From Trema orientale (taxonomy: Eukaryota > Streptophyta > Magnoliopsida > Rosales > Cannabaceae): a DNA stretch of 64,000 nucleotides. The translations under genes were made by a program, and so were the position numbers. The DNA lies in assembly GCA_002914845.1 (NCBI GenBank), contig JXTC01000017.1, positions 1,653,560-1,717,559 of the forward strand, given 5' to 3'. Positions within the stretch are counted from its first letter, which is position 1; each line of letters starts with the position of its first letter. Shown piece by piece: positions 1 to 12,538 of this stretch. The notes under the pieces are model-generated. The model saw only the letters and a program-made list of their open reading frames with translations. It searched no databases and was not told the DNA's origin.

Positions 1-2318
1 GGTATATGTAATTATTTTACTACAGTATATAATTAATTTACGAATATATCGTTTATTTACAATTGATAAATAATGGTACATAACAGATTTACCATTCATG
101 TAAGTACCATTTTTGTAAATATTTTTTAAAAAATTTCCCATTTTATTTTTCAAGTTAATTAAATAAACAATTATATACAACCCATTTTCCTCAAACACGT
201 AAATGCACTTCTTCAAAATTTTCTCTCAATATAAATATTACAGTTTTCTCTAATAGATGAATACAACATCGTATCTGAACAAGCAAATAATGGATCTATC
301 ACAAAGACTGTAATCGCCGCAAACCAAGCATTTTAGTGAGCTGATGAACTATCCCGAGGAAGAAGATCAAGATCGTTAGAATTGCCAAGGCAGAAATGGC
401 AATGGGATTAACAAGAAGGACGAGATTTTCTTTAGCTATGATTTTCAGCCAATTCGCCATACATCAATATTTTGATGTATATTGGTCATAGTTATTTGAG
501 AAAGATTAAGAATTCACCAAGATCGGAGGCTCATCAGATTAATGAGGATTTTGTAGTGAATTAAAAGCGAAAAACCAAAGAATAAAGTTCAAAATTATAC
601 ATAAATTACATTAAAAAAAGGCTATACACTACTAAGAAATCGCATAACGAATGCTCTTTAGAAAGAAGAAGGTTAAAAAAAAAAAAAAACTTGAGGTGCT
701 AGCAAAGCTATTAATTAATTAAATGCCAAAATATTCAATCTCTTTGACAAACCAATCGGTGCCTCCTACTCAATCAATGTTTAAAGATTGTTATTTTAGT
801 TTTTTTTTTTCTTTTTTCTTTAGTGGATAGTGAAAGACTTCATAGAATTGCAAGAGATGAAGAAATTAAGACAGATTTACGGATAGATAAACATGAATAA
901 GAACAAAAAAAAAAACAAACTTAGTTTAAAATAATTAAAATCATTAGTAAAATTACCTATAGGAAAAAAAATCATTGGTACGAACAAAATCTTCATTATT
1001 CATAATTTGTTCGTCCATAACTGTAAAATTGAAATTATATAAAGTTTTGATTTCTTAAGATCTATGACATAATTTCATAGGATTGATATACTTATTGACT
1101 CATGCTTTGTATTAATCAATCTTATACTCATGTTTTGAAGTTAACAAACATATGATTAAGAACTAATAATCTACTTGAGTGTGTAGCAATCTAAATTAAA
1201 AAGATCACAAGATATTCGAGATGGATTATGGAAAATAGCTCGAAGATAAAGTTTAAGAATACAAGACTTAGAGTAGCAAAGGTTAAACACTTAATTCTTG
1301 TACTTGAATACTTGTTTATACATAATATGATCTTAATGGCTCAAACTTTTCATAAAATTGGAACTAATAGCGCTGCATCTGTGGTACTGCGATGCCGTCT
1401 CTTGACAACCATGGCACTGCATCGCCATATTCCTGTGTTGCAGTACAGGTTCTAACCTTCATCTCAACCCAGTTTTGGTGCTGCAATGCTAAAAATTGCA
1501 GATTACAGTGCAAAAAACCTAGAATTTAATTTGTAGCTTCTTGTATTTAGCTCTTACTTCACCCATTTGAGAGGAGGCAGAAAATCCCTAGTAACTAAGG
1601 GTTTTGTTGATTATCCAAGACATAAGTGAAAACACCTAGATAAGGTAATATACTACTAATAACATAAATTGACTAGATTCATTAAGTTTAGTTATTCTCA
1701 CACAAAGGTTACATAAGTTACATAGGTATATTCCTATCCTATGCAAACTCACCCCACATTAAGTAATCTTATGTTATTCTACCTATATCCAAATCTAAAT
1801 TCTCCTTTCCAAGTTTGTAAAAGTTTCATTTAACAATTTATTTAGTGATTAATTAAATAGAAGCAATAAGTATAAGGTAAAACAAGTAACTAAATAATGG
1901 ATTTGATTAATGAAAGAGGAGAGAAATAAACAAACAAAAGATTCAAGGTTGGTTCACATAGTAAAATTAGATAAAAAGGAATTTAGTTCATGGTATAAAT
2001 TGAGAATAATAAAATTTTATTACAATGAATTCAAGAAATACAAATTATCAAAGAGAAAAGAGTTCTAGAATTCCCCCACTTTGAAAAGTTCGAAGATATT
2101 TATGGAGGTTGTCAATCTTCTCCTCTCTTGAATCCTCCTTCAAAGATTTGCTTTCAATAATATCACTCTTTAAATTTGAAAAATACAATGAAAAACTCAC
2201 AAGAAAATGAAGAGAAAAACCTCAAGCAGAAAGAAAAATTGGCTCTAGATTCTTTGCCTGAGTCACAATTTTGTAATTAACCACCCAATTAAAGAATTTT
2301 ATCAACCTTTCAAGAACA
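1..2318. other. AT-rich intergenic DNA, no gene seen
   Basis: No open frame with recognisable protein similarity, no splice-consistent exon chain and no clear RNA gene. There are A and T runs and a short less AT-rich patch near 1370-1500. It may be old transposon sequence, but I cannot identify a family. Confidence 0.5.
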
Positions 2319-2682
2319 TGATGCAGACACAAAATAAATATATTAGGAAATTATTATTATTATCATTTATTAGATGTTATTTTAATTTTGAATAGCTAGT
2401 TTTAAGTTCTTTGTTTTCATCAGTTTTTAGAATTATGTCTAGTTTCCTAGTTATGTCCAATTGCCTATCTATAAATAGGCTTAGTTGTGTAATTATTTTT
2501 TAGACTACAAGATTATGAATGAATGAGTGATTATTGATTTTTCTCCCTTATAGTTCTTTTTCTCTCTTAAATTCTAGTCTTGTTCTATTGTTTTCCTACG
2601 AGTTCATCTATTTCGGCCTAAATTCTATCGCCCTTGCTTTTTTACTTATTCTCTTTCTAAATTCTCATCTTATCCTACATCA
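2319..2682 (+). mobile_element. LTR-like segment of a truncated LTR retrotransposon
   Basis: The segment starts TGATGCAG and ends CATCA, so it has the TG...CA ends of an LTR. It carries a plant LTR-type TATA box (CTATAAATAGG, about 2469-2479) followed by a T-rich leader. Four bases after the end, TAGTATCTAAGCCT (2686-2699) resembles a decayed tRNA-Met primer-binding site (TGGTATCAGAGCC type). No matching 3' LTR was found, so the element is probably truncated. The boundaries are inferred from these signals only. Confidence 0.5.
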
Positions 2683-3129
2683 ATTTAGTATCTAAGCCTA
2701 GTTCGATTTCCTCTTGCCTGTCCTTAATTTTTTTTTCTTGCACACTCTAAATATAAAAAAAAAAAATTGTGAGACGCCCCACACTCTACAATCTACTTCA
2801 GTCGCTGCCACCACCTTGCGCCACCCTCTACTGCCAATTGCCTCAACTTCCACAAGATTGCTCTATAAGTGTCCAGAATTGAGAGTTTTGCAGAAAATCC
2901 ATGTTTTGGTGAAATTTTACAGTTTTACTCAGATTTGAAGATCTTTACATTAACACCCTTAGAATACTTCGGGTAATATTTTTCCACATTGGTACTTTGT
3001 CTATGATTTTATTAGTTAAAAATTGATTGATATGTGTTTTGATCCATGCTCATTTATTAAAAACGAATTGTCAAAACTCTAATTATTATAAAAAATACTA
3101 CCATGACCTTTATCTTCATACCCAATATT

Positions 3130-3560
3130 TTTGAGAACCATATTATCATAACCTATAATATAGTACCTACTACTATCACCAATCTTATCAAGATCCATAC
3201 TACACTCCCCAATATCACTATGATCCTAGGCCAAATGAATTAAATATTGCCCATATTAGAGACCCTAATATTAGTCATGTTAATAATCTTGAAAATCATG
3301 ATGATAAGTTTATATTTGATGAGTTGCTTACCAATGTTGACGCTAATTTGGCCAACTTAACCACTAAGTATGACAAAATTACCTATAATTGTGAAAAAAT
3401 ACTCCTTATCTTAGTAGAATTAAGGGAATTAAACAGTAGCAGGTATGATCCTTTTAAACAATTTGTCGACGAGAGCAATGTTTGCGAAACCTATAGTTGC
3501 GCCTACTATAGAACAAAATCTAACTCTAGTGGAGCCCATTATTGCCTCTCAATAAAGTGA
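3130..3560 (+). pseudogene. Possible gag-like remnant of the LTR element at 2319
   Basis: One frame reads through a Tyr/Pro/His-rich stretch (about 3130-3240, with stops further upstream) into a polar helical segment containing DANLANLTTKYDKI and ends at 3560. This composition, together with its position after an LTR and PBS-like site, suits a decayed retrotransposon gag. No CCHC zinc knuckle, protease or reverse transcriptase motif is visible. Not recognised as a specific family; it could be a chance open frame. Confidence 0.3.
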
Positions 3561-3942
3561 TCCTATTCCTATGCTCATTGTTCCTAGTCCACCTACATAT
3601 CAACTTCTAAAACTTGGATCAAATACATATTTGTTTGAATTTCTTTCTATTATGACTATTGGACTAGTTTTCAATGTGAGGAAATTTTTTGAGAAGCAAG
3701 GTGTGCAAATGAATACTGTGATCCAGATAAAATGGGACAAGTGCAAAGCGTCTAGATCCTACATCGTCATCACGCATCAAGACTTGCACTTGCCGATTGT
3801 CCTCCACTTTAGATTGCTTATTTATATAATTTAGAAACCAATAGAGTCATTTATCCTAAAGTTAGAATAATATAGCTTTTAATAACTGTTAAGATTTATT
3901 GTAAGGAGTTTGCCAAGTTTACTCTCAAATATATATATATAT

Positions 3943-4160
3943 GGGCTCCAATTTAGTAGGTATTTTTTTTTACCTATGCATAGGTATCAATTTGGCCAAT
4001 AAAAAGTTTGCATGCATATTTTTTTATTATAAAAAGTAAGAGAGAGAAATAGTATTAATAATGTACGTCTTTTTATGCACCTCATTATAGCCGTTGGTTG
4101 TTGATCCAAATTGATACCTATGCATAAGTAAAAAAAAAAATACCTACTGGATTGGCAACC
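3943..4160. mobile_element. MITE with ~55-bp terminal inverted repeats
   Basis: The left end (GGGCTCCAATTTAGTAGG then a T-run and ACCTATGCATAGGTATC) is matched by the reverse complement of the right end (GGTTGCCAATCCAGTAGG, T-run, ACTTATGCATAGGTATC). The 218-bp element sits in a TA-dinucleotide tract, so the target duplication cannot be read. It has no coding capacity. A diverged relative appears near 59325-59555. Confidence 0.7.
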
Positions 4161-4222
4161 TATATATATATATATATCTATATTGTTGAGGATAATTTTC
4201 TTGAACAGATTAGAAAATAATA

Positions 4223-4380
4223 TGTACGTCACGTTGTAAACGACGCGTCGCAATATTGACTTAAAAGACGATATCATACCCCACCGTCTGACTAAACCGA
4301 CCACGGTTTGGGGCTACGTCCTACTACAAAAAAAGAGCCGAGCAAGTCTAAGGGGAGAACTGCCTAGCCGCGACACGACA
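4223..4380. repeat. 158-bp partial duplicate of the start of the LTR at 4391
   Basis: This stretch begins TGTACGTCACGTTG and repeats the first ~158 bases of the following LTR with about five differences. It then breaks off at CGACACGACA into a (TA)5 tract. It is in the same orientation and lies immediately upstream. It may be a relic of a second copy or a local tandem duplication. Confidence 0.75.
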
Positions 4381-4390
4381 TATATATATA

Positions 4391-5170
4391 TGTACGTCAC
4401 GTTGTAAACGATACGTCGCAATATTGACTTAAAAGATGATATCATACCCCACCGTCTGACTAAACCGACCACGGTTTGGGGCTACGTCCTACTACAAAAA
4501 AAAGAGCCGAGTAAATCTAAGGGGAGAACTGCCTAGCCACGACACGACCAAGCTCACTAAGGTGGAAAATTGCCTTGGTCGGATCTTATACCGCATGCCA
4601 ATCAGGTATCCTAAAAGAAAGACGGAGGAATCAAGGAATAGCCGACCACTCACGCAAAGACGTAGTTCTTGACCAAAAGAAAAAATAAGGAAGGCGCGGA
4701 CTAGAGAGAGGTCGACACCTGACCCAATCACATACTCATATCCGTATAAATGGGTAGGTGAGATTCCCTTCTATCTTTTCAGAGATACGTGAACATCAAC
4801 CCTAAAACTTTGGGAGACCACAAAGTCACTATAAATAGCCCCGTACTCACCTGAAAGAGGTAAGCCGCCACAAATCCCCAAAGCCTTATTTGTCTACTCT
4901 GCCTTTTCTCCTTTTATCAATTATTTACTACTAGTTCACTATTCCATTGAATACTTTACTAAATGTGTCATTGACTATCTTTCTGCGGAGGAAATTTGGC
5001 ATATATCACACCAGTACCACCCATTACAAGTTAGTGAAAAGTCCATCTATGACCTTTTTCAAAGTTGTACAGACCACACTTACATCAAATTTAGGTTTTA
5101 GCTTTTTCTGAGGAAGAACCACTCAAGGGCGCGTGGCACGCATTGGTTCACAGACCAAAAATCCACACCA
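4391..5170 (+). mobile_element. Lone LTR, same family as 13649-14462
   Basis: TG (4391) to CA (5170), with a TATA box ATAAATAGCC at 4831 and a conserved 3' part containing ACTCAAGGGCGCGTGG before the terminal CCACACCA. The 3' ~400 bp is clearly homologous to the LTR at 13649-14462, while the 5' parts differ. Flanking ATATA on both sides could be a 5-bp target duplication but lies in TA repeats, so it is weak evidence. No internal retrotransposon genes flank it. Confidence 0.7.
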
Positions 5171-6401
5171 ATATATATATATATGATACTCAAGTAATGA
5201 TTTTTGCAAAATTACTATAGATAGGTAAGAATCGTAAGATGCATTTTGTGTGGTATATGGATTTTGTATAAACCACAATTAATGACGGTGTTTTTTTTTT
5301 TTTTTTTTTCATTTTCTCCCAACAAACCATTAGATAATAATTATGAGATAAATCGAATCGTGGACAAGACTACCCTATTGAAGTGAATCATATGTAATAT
5401 GACGAGCATAAAATTTGGTAACGACCAACTTGGAATTATATAAATAAATAATTCGGACGAAGTTCGACTAAATCTTCTCAAGAAACACCTTTTATCCGTA
5501 CGCCAGCATACTTGTTAATTCATACGTATTCTTATTTGCTTGTTAAAAAAAATTCAAGACACTTTAGTTGTATGTAAATCGTAACATTTACATGAAAACT
5601 ATGTGTTTCTCGAATTGATTTCTTTATTTTGCTTGTAAACTACATAGATCATGATATGCTGCTGCACATGCATTTATACTGTTTCAGAATAATTTATTTC
5701 TTTGGTGCCCTCTATTCGAAGAGGCCCTTTCATGATGTCGAAAAAAATTATGTCACAACTTATATATAGAGTTTTAGAGTACAGTTATGGAAGAAACAGA
5801 TGATATAAAGCCATGGATGACAAGAAATGGTTAAAACATTCGAAGAGAGTCAGCAGATGTTTCTTCATAGTGAGAAGTAGCCTTTAATAACAATTTGACT
5901 CTTTCTAATGTAATAGTGAATTTGAATAATTTCATCGTTAAATATGTGCTAAATTTGAATCCACCGAGTTTGCAAGTAAAACAAATTAATCAAACTATAA
6001 CCTCACTAAATTTCTCCTTCGTTGACTAAAAGAAAAAAGAAACAAAAAGTGATATTTATAGTACATTAACAGTCACTGGAACGTAAACCGTTGGATCCAG
6101 GAGACAATTTAACTTTCAAATTTATTACATACAGAGAAATTAGGAATGAACAGAAAAATGAAACATGTTAAATGTCAGCGCACATGATCATATTATACAT
6201 AAATCCAATTAATAAGGATATACTGATAATTAGTTGATGATATTACATCAAAAAGTATATGAAAAATTCAGTTACCTAGATCTATGTGGACCAATTCCTA
6301 AAAGAACAAAAATGAAGTACACTCAGCTCTATATAAATGTGAATAAACATCACAAATGACAAAACCCACAAAGAAAATTAGAATAGCTTAGAGTAAGAAC
6401 A
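5171..6401. other. Intergenic DNA downstream of ALG8
   Basis: AT-rich, with a 22-base T run near 5290-5312. It holds no recognisable gene or repeat. The 3' untranslated region of the minus-strand ALG8 gene should lie just left of 6402. Confidence 0.5.
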
Positions 6402-9400
6402 CTATGAACCAACACATCTTACTATCCATTTTAACTGCCAAATCCAAGAGTACATAATTCCTATTGTGCAATATATAGAAATGAACATAAGAGGTATAAA
6501 AGGAAACTTGTCACCAAAAACCAGAGGGTGCAAAAACCGACCCCAAATTTCAACAACTATAATACCGACCAGATAATTCTTCTCAACACGTCCAATACTA
6601 AACCCTATCTTCTGAGCAGCAGTTCTTGTCTTTAGTTCTGGTTGATCATCTCTTTTATTTTCGAGTGAAGCCTTTTTAACAGATACACCACTTTCAAATA
6701 TTGCAGAAAATCCTAACCACATCAGAATGGAGTATAGTAGTAGCATTAGCACTTTTATTGGATATTCTTGGGCTTCAAATAGAAGTGGGAAGAGTGAATA
6801 GCAGGATACTGCATAGAAGTTTCAAAAATGGAGAAAATTAGCACAAAGAAGGGATTGTAAGAATCGACCACAAGGGGCAGATCCAATAAGAGAGTTGTAA
6901 AAGGCCTGTTTTCTTCAAAGATGTTACTCTGTTTATGCAATTCGTGGGGAGCAGGGAAAAGGTGGTAGAAAAAATCAGCAAGAACAATCATTTTGATACA
7001 TGCTATCGGAATTTCAAACAAAATGTTCATCAGGTTGCATATGGCAAGTCTATTTCTTAGCACTTTCACAGAATTAGTAGCTCAGTGACTATGCTTCTTC
7101 TGCTCAATTGATGTGATGTATGGAATAGAAGCCAATTCATACTTGTTTATAACAATAAGAACAGTAGATTATAATATTCCTTAGAATTAAGAAGCCAGTT
7201 TATCAGATAAAGAGAAAGACACTGGTGCAAATCAGAAAAAGGGACATAGAGAGCAACAATGAAATGGCATTGCAATGCGGCATTTAGCAAAAGTATATCA
7301 AGTCATGTGCACTTTGAAGCAACATAACATTCAAGAAAGGGGCCCCAAAATAACATAATAGGAGAAATAGCATGAGCTGATGAGCAGTAAGAAATACCTA
7401 TTGATAGTAGGAAGTAATGCCTTGCACCGTCCATACTCTGCACTGCTACAATGGCCAGGGGGATAACAAAATGAAGCGAAGCCTTCTCATGTACATGCCA
7501 CCCGAATAAGAACCCACACATATAAGCATAGGCTACCCATCTCGTTATCTTCCCTGGCTGTGGATCTCTCCAGGCTTTAATTAGACAGGGAGATAACGCA
7601 ACAAGAACCATAATGAAAGTTGTGAATGGGGTGACCTGCCATTATAATTGAGTTAGGTCTCAACTTAATTCTGTACTTAAAATCAAAGAACGGACAAAAC
7701 TCAGTTTCATCTAGACAAATAATGTCACCCCTGCCACACACACACACACACACAAAAGGTACAAGCATAGAAAATGAAACCCACAGTTGGACTGAGAAAA
7801 TCGATGACCTACTAAAACCATGGTTTGAACTGCCAATGGACCTTCATATATTAAATACTTTGCAAAGCTCAGATCATCACAACATGGATTTGCTAAAGGT
7901 GATTACAAGTACTAGCAAAACTCAGACCATCTACATCAGATCTGATTGGATTATCCACAGCAATATCGTAGGACATAGTCTAATTTTAACAATATTGCAG
8001 CTCATTTGAAGACGATCTATGGCATGCCTTTTTACTATAAGCTTCAGACCATATGATTAAGATCCACAATGTAAACCTTCAAGCATAAGAGAATTACCCG
8101 AGGTAATACAGCAAAAGGTGAGGAATCCCCGACTAGCCCACCAGTGAAAGATGCTGCAGGTGCCTGAATATTGAAGCCAAGTCTCCTAAGCAAGAACGCC
8201 AGCCCTTTATCTAGTATAATGTAAAACACCCAAAAATTTGGTGCCCAGTATGCATGACAAAGACCCCTGCCAAAAGGAAACATGCGGCTGATAACTTGTT
8301 GTATCTGCAAATATAGGATTGTTATATCAAGACATAGTGGAAAATAACAAAATCATAATGTTTCCATGCCAAAACTCATGATTTTTTAAAAGGTACTATT
8401 CATGATTGTAACATGCGAAAAGGGTAAACTATCCAATACGCATATCCATTAGAAAATTAAGACCAACTGACCAAGGCAAGAGATGATTTATTTTCCTGTG
8501 TATATGTCCCTCAATAATCTTTTCAACAACTTCCACTTTATGCTTCTACTGATCTAAGTGATCTTGAACAATCCCTTAATCCACTGAAAATTTCAAATTA
8601 CCAATGGAGGACTGTTTTAATCGGGAAAAGACTATCATTTGCATTAAAAAGTGAAAATACTGGTTCCTACAGAAACTTTCCTTTTTCCTTTGGTAATTTT
8701 GTACCATGTGTGCGACTCTTCATAGCAATACATAAGAGAAACAAAATGACAACAATAGGAAGAATAAGAGCAAGGAAAAAATTACCTGCCCATAATACAC
8801 AAATGGCCCATATGCAGCCAGAAAAACTGCTACAACCACAGCCCCCATAGCAGAAAGCCGCTTAAAAACCCTCAAAAACCCTCCACCCCAACAGTAATGC
8901 CTCAACAAGTAGACAAAAAAAACCGGAGCAGCCACAGCAAACAGATGCTTAAAACACAACAACACCGCGAAAACAAACCCACCCATCAAATCATTTCCCT
9001 CTTCAAGATAAGAAAGCGAAATCAACAGAACACCAAGGAGAAACCCATTATACTGAAAATGCAAATGGTCCACAATCACAAGCATAGGGGACCATATAAT
9101 CAATACCCAGATCGATTTTCGCCTCAATGAGTCCAAATTTCGACTCAATCGAAAAACCCCATATACAAGACATAAATCTGAAACAATCACAGTGACTCTT
9201 TGGAAGTAAACGACAGTATTTGAGTTGTAGTTCAAACCCTTTTGGAGGTCAACGATTTGGGGGTCGATGATGTTGGCGAAGACTGAGAGGAAGCGTTCGA
9301 AGTAAGCGAAGAAAGGTGGGTAGTCTAGGGTCCACGGACTGGTCTCGTCGAAGTACCATTGAGAAAGAGGGAGAGAGTTTGTGAGAGCGAGCCAATGGCG

Positions 9401-9544
9401 ATGGACCTCGAAATCTGTGCTGTGATAGGATGGGATCAGGAGGAGCTTCACGCAGGCGGCTACGGCGAAGAACCACCAAAGCTCCGGAATGGGGTTATGC
9501 CGTTTTGAAGCCAGGTTGAGCTTTTGGTTGCTATGTTCTTCCAT
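6402..9544 (-). CDS. ALG8: ALG8-type dolichyl-P-Glc:Glc1Man9GlcNAc2-PP-dolichol alpha-1,3-glucosyltransferase
   Basis: Adds the second glucose to the lipid-linked oligosaccharide on the luminal side of the ER, before N-glycan transfer. GT57 (ALG6/ALG8) family, GT-C multi-membrane fold. Exons on the minus strand: 9544-8786, 8304-8098, 7635-7398, 6808-6402; all introns are GT-AG with phases 0, 0, 1. Predicted length is 536 aa, close to human ALG8 and somewhat longer than I recall for Arabidopsis (about 506). Visible motifs: first luminal loop [10 protein letters not shown] with the conserved acidic residue D44, then SPWTLDYPP (about 69-77), HFQYNG (162-167), and GWHVHEKA (about 367-374) in exon 3. 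Many hydrophobic segments run throughout. The start at 9544 gives MEEHSNQK just before the first membrane segment. HFQYNG and the overall pattern favour ALG8 over ALG6. A possible TATA (CTTTATAAG) lies about 45 bp upstream. Confidence 0.93.
7733..7755. repeat. (CA)n microsatellite in ALG8 intron 2
   Basis: About ten CA units inside the second ALG8 intron; a simple-sequence tract with no coding role. Confidence 0.85.
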
Positions 9545-9606
9545 TGGATCCTTCTCCGATCTCGTTCAATGGGGAAAATGCCAGGGACTTATAAAGATGA
9601 CAACAA

Positions 9607-9689
9607 AAACGACATGAACATCGGCGCAACATATTTCAAAAATCTGAAAACGACATCAAACTGAAAACGGCAATAAAAGAACAAACGAC
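9607..9689. promoter_or_regulatory. AAACGAC motif group upstream of ALG8
   Basis: AAACGAC occurs at 9607, 9648 and 9683, 60-150 bp upstream of the ALG8 start codon, together with related AAACGGC/AAACGCC forms to about 9760. The same 7-mer is dense at 40000-40377. Relative to ALG8 transcription it reads GTCGTTT. A regulatory role is inference. Confidence 0.35.
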
Positions 9690-9769
9690 AATTACCTGAA
9701 TTGCGGCAAGAGTTACGACATAAAACTAGAAAAACGCCAGCATTACCAGTAAACGGCATGGAGTAAAAT

Positions 9770-11733
9770 CGAGAGTATTGTTAAGAACAACAAAATCTTG
9801 AAAAACAGAATTGGCACGACCATTGAAGAACGATGGTTAACAATAAATTCTATATTATTTGACTCCGAGAAATGGCCCGAATCTCATTTTTGGCAATCAA
9901 CTTAAAAACATCTCAATTTTAGAAACCTCATATATTCATGCCAACTTATGATTATAATATATAATCCACACCACAAAATAGTCTTTAAGTGAATGAGATA
10001 AATAATTTCATTCAAAAGTGTAGAATTTCTGATCACACGTATTCTATATGAGTAGTGTTATTTGACCCGATTGAATATTTAGCATGGATCACGTGTTTGT
10101 GGCAAGTTTCACCTGGCTAGCTTGCCATGCCATTCATTATCTGATTAAAAACAAGAGAAATTTTATTAAGTAGGCTCCATATTAAGCCTAAGAACATCCA
10201 TATTCATCACTTAGTAATTGTTTAAAACATATGTTTATGGGATAAAACTACCCTTAATAATCGAGAAGAATAATTACTAGAAAAAAATAAAGAAAAAACT
10301 CTGAACTTCTTCTTCCTTCTAGTCGACTCTCTTCCATCCTTTCTCTTTCCAACCAAAAAAAAAAAAAAAATCCTCACATTGTCTTTCTCAAGAAGAAGTT
10401 AAACACACTTTCTTTCTCATCCTTTTTTATAATCTCTCGTCTCGTAATCTGACATGTGCATTCTATTATCTAGTTTAATATTTTAACAATGCAATAAACC
10501 ATAGTGAAATCCACGTGTCAAGTAGTGAAACTAAGAGAATGCAAAAAAGAGTATAAAAGAGAATGTTGCTAGCATTTCTTTTCTCAGTTGATCTTAAACA
10601 CATCAATCACCTATCAAACTTTATCAAAAAAAAAAAAAAAACAATCAAGTTCTTTAACATCTCATTGGCTTCAATTCGATTTCGACTAATATATCATTTT
10701 GGGTAATAAATTTCTTTATTTAAACATCATGGATAGACTTTAAAATGCTTTATTACCCAATTTAGAGATATTCTAAGATAATTTATTCCTTACAAATCAA
10801 TTTTAGGTTCATTATAATGAAGAACCATGATATCGATAAAAAATATTCAGCCATTTTCGATGGTTTTCGACCTTTTCGATAAAAAGCCCAGTTTTCCAGA
10901 AAACTTGGTATTTTGAAACAAAATAGTATTTTTGTAACACATTTGACGATTTTCGATAGATTTCGACATGTCTCAAATCCTGTTTCGATATGTTTCTATT
11001 GAAAATGTGTCCAAACACCCTATCCAAAAAAAAAAGTGTAGAAAAACGTCGAAATATTTTGAAAAATGCATTTTATGTTGAAATTTTTAAAAACACCCAT
11101 TTTTCTCGATAACCGAACTTTCTGATGAAATTATCGAAAAGCATCGAATTTGAGTTCATGCAATAACTCTAAGCTTATAATCATGGATCTTTTGGTAAAT
11201 ATTTGTATGGAGCTCCCAAACCTTCAACACCAAATAAGTTCCCAATTTAATTTTTTTTAGCACTTAAATCTCAGAAGTTTTCAAAATTATATCATTTAAT
11301 ACTACTGTCATTACTTTGGCCCATTAAATACCCACATGTAGACTATGCGGTCCTATTCCAGGGTATTTGATTGACAAAAAAACAGAAAGAAGACGGCTAA
11401 ATTTTCTTCCCCATGCCACACTGAAATTGAATAGTTAAACCAACTATTATCATTGAGAAAGAAATTGGGAGAGATTATGTTCTTATTTTCCTCTAAATAC
11501 CACTCTGAATGGGGTCATGTGGTTCACATGTGAGTATTTGCAGACCAAAGTAACAAAGAGTTGTGGAAATGCCACACGGTTTTGAAAAGTTATGAATTTA
11601 AATGCTCCAAAAAAAAAGTTGATAGATAGCTTAGTTGAGTGGACTATTATATAGTTAAATTAGGTTATAGTCCTCACTGCCAAAAGATTACATTTGCTCT
11701 TCGGAAAGATCTATTAAAGCACCTTTAAGCTTT
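9770..11733. other. Intergenic DNA with a TTTCGA-rich patch
   Basis: No gene recognised. From about 10840 to 11160 the words TTTCGA, TTCGAT and their complements recur many times (for example TTTTCGATGG, TTTTCGACC, TTTTCGATAA), suggesting a decayed short-unit repeat. The rest is AT-rich and featureless. Confidence 0.45.
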
Positions 11734-11917
11734 GAGCAATGCTATGGGGCACCAGTGGTGCCCAGCACCACAGTGACATGTCTGTTTGTCACTGGATGAT
11801 TTAATTAATAAACTGGGTCCCACATAGGTCCCACTTAAATTATAATTATAATTAGCCAGTGACAGACTGACACATCACTGTGGTGCTGGGCACCACTGGT
11901 GCCCTATAGCATTATTC
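11734..11917. mobile_element. MULE-like MITE with 9-bp target duplication
   Basis: 184-bp element bounded by perfect 9-bp direct repeats TTAAGCTTT (11725-11733 and 11918-11926). The terminal inverted repeats are about 58 bp long: left GAGCAATGCTATGGGGCACC, right complement GAATAATGCTATAGGGCACC, continuing through CAGTGGTGCCCAGCACCACAG. A 9-bp target duplication plus long inverted repeats is typical of Mutator-like elements. No coding capacity. Confidence 0.88.
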
Positions 11918-12384
11918 TTAAGCTTTTGGTGTGGAAGATCTAAAATTCACAATTCTCCAAGACACATTAAGGCCTTCAAGACTCCCTCAAGACTCCATTG
12001 ATTAGGCTTCCGCTTAAGGGTTAATCACCAAATCATTATCATGGATAATAATAATCTTAATAATCTCTTAACGTATTTATTTAGCATGAATAATCCTAAT
12101 ATAAGGGAGCATTTGGTTTTGCTTAACCTTATATTATGTGTACATATATTTGCTATCATAACTGAGAAAGATTGAGCATCTCAGGTAATTTTACCCTAAA
12201 TTTTGAAATGTATTGGAAACCATAGTAAGAAATGCACTAGAGACCATTGTAGAAAATAGGAAAATCCTAAATCCCAATATGTTGAAACCTTTCGGCTAAA
12301 ACGTCTTCTTGAAATATTTACAGCCATATTTTATGGTTTAGTTTTTTTTACTTCTAAAAGATATATATATAGAGTATATATATA

Positions 12385-12538
12385 GGTCACAGATGTAGTC
12401 CCCTCGAGTAGACCAGTATTGTTCATGTTTTGGCTAACAAAAGTCATATTTTAACCAATATATATTGGTCAAAATATGAACTGTATTAGTCAAAACATAG
12501 ATGGGATTGGTTCCGTCGAGGGGACTGCATCCGTCGCC
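12385..12538. mobile_element. Hairpin MITE with ~72-bp arms
   Basis: Nearly the whole element is two inverted arms meeting at ACCAATATATATTGGT. Left end GGTCACAGATGTAGTCCCC; complement of the right end GGCGACGGATGCAGTCCCC. It sits between TA-rich tracts, so its target duplication (TA or TATATATA) is unclear. Superfamily uncertain. Confidence 0.75.
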
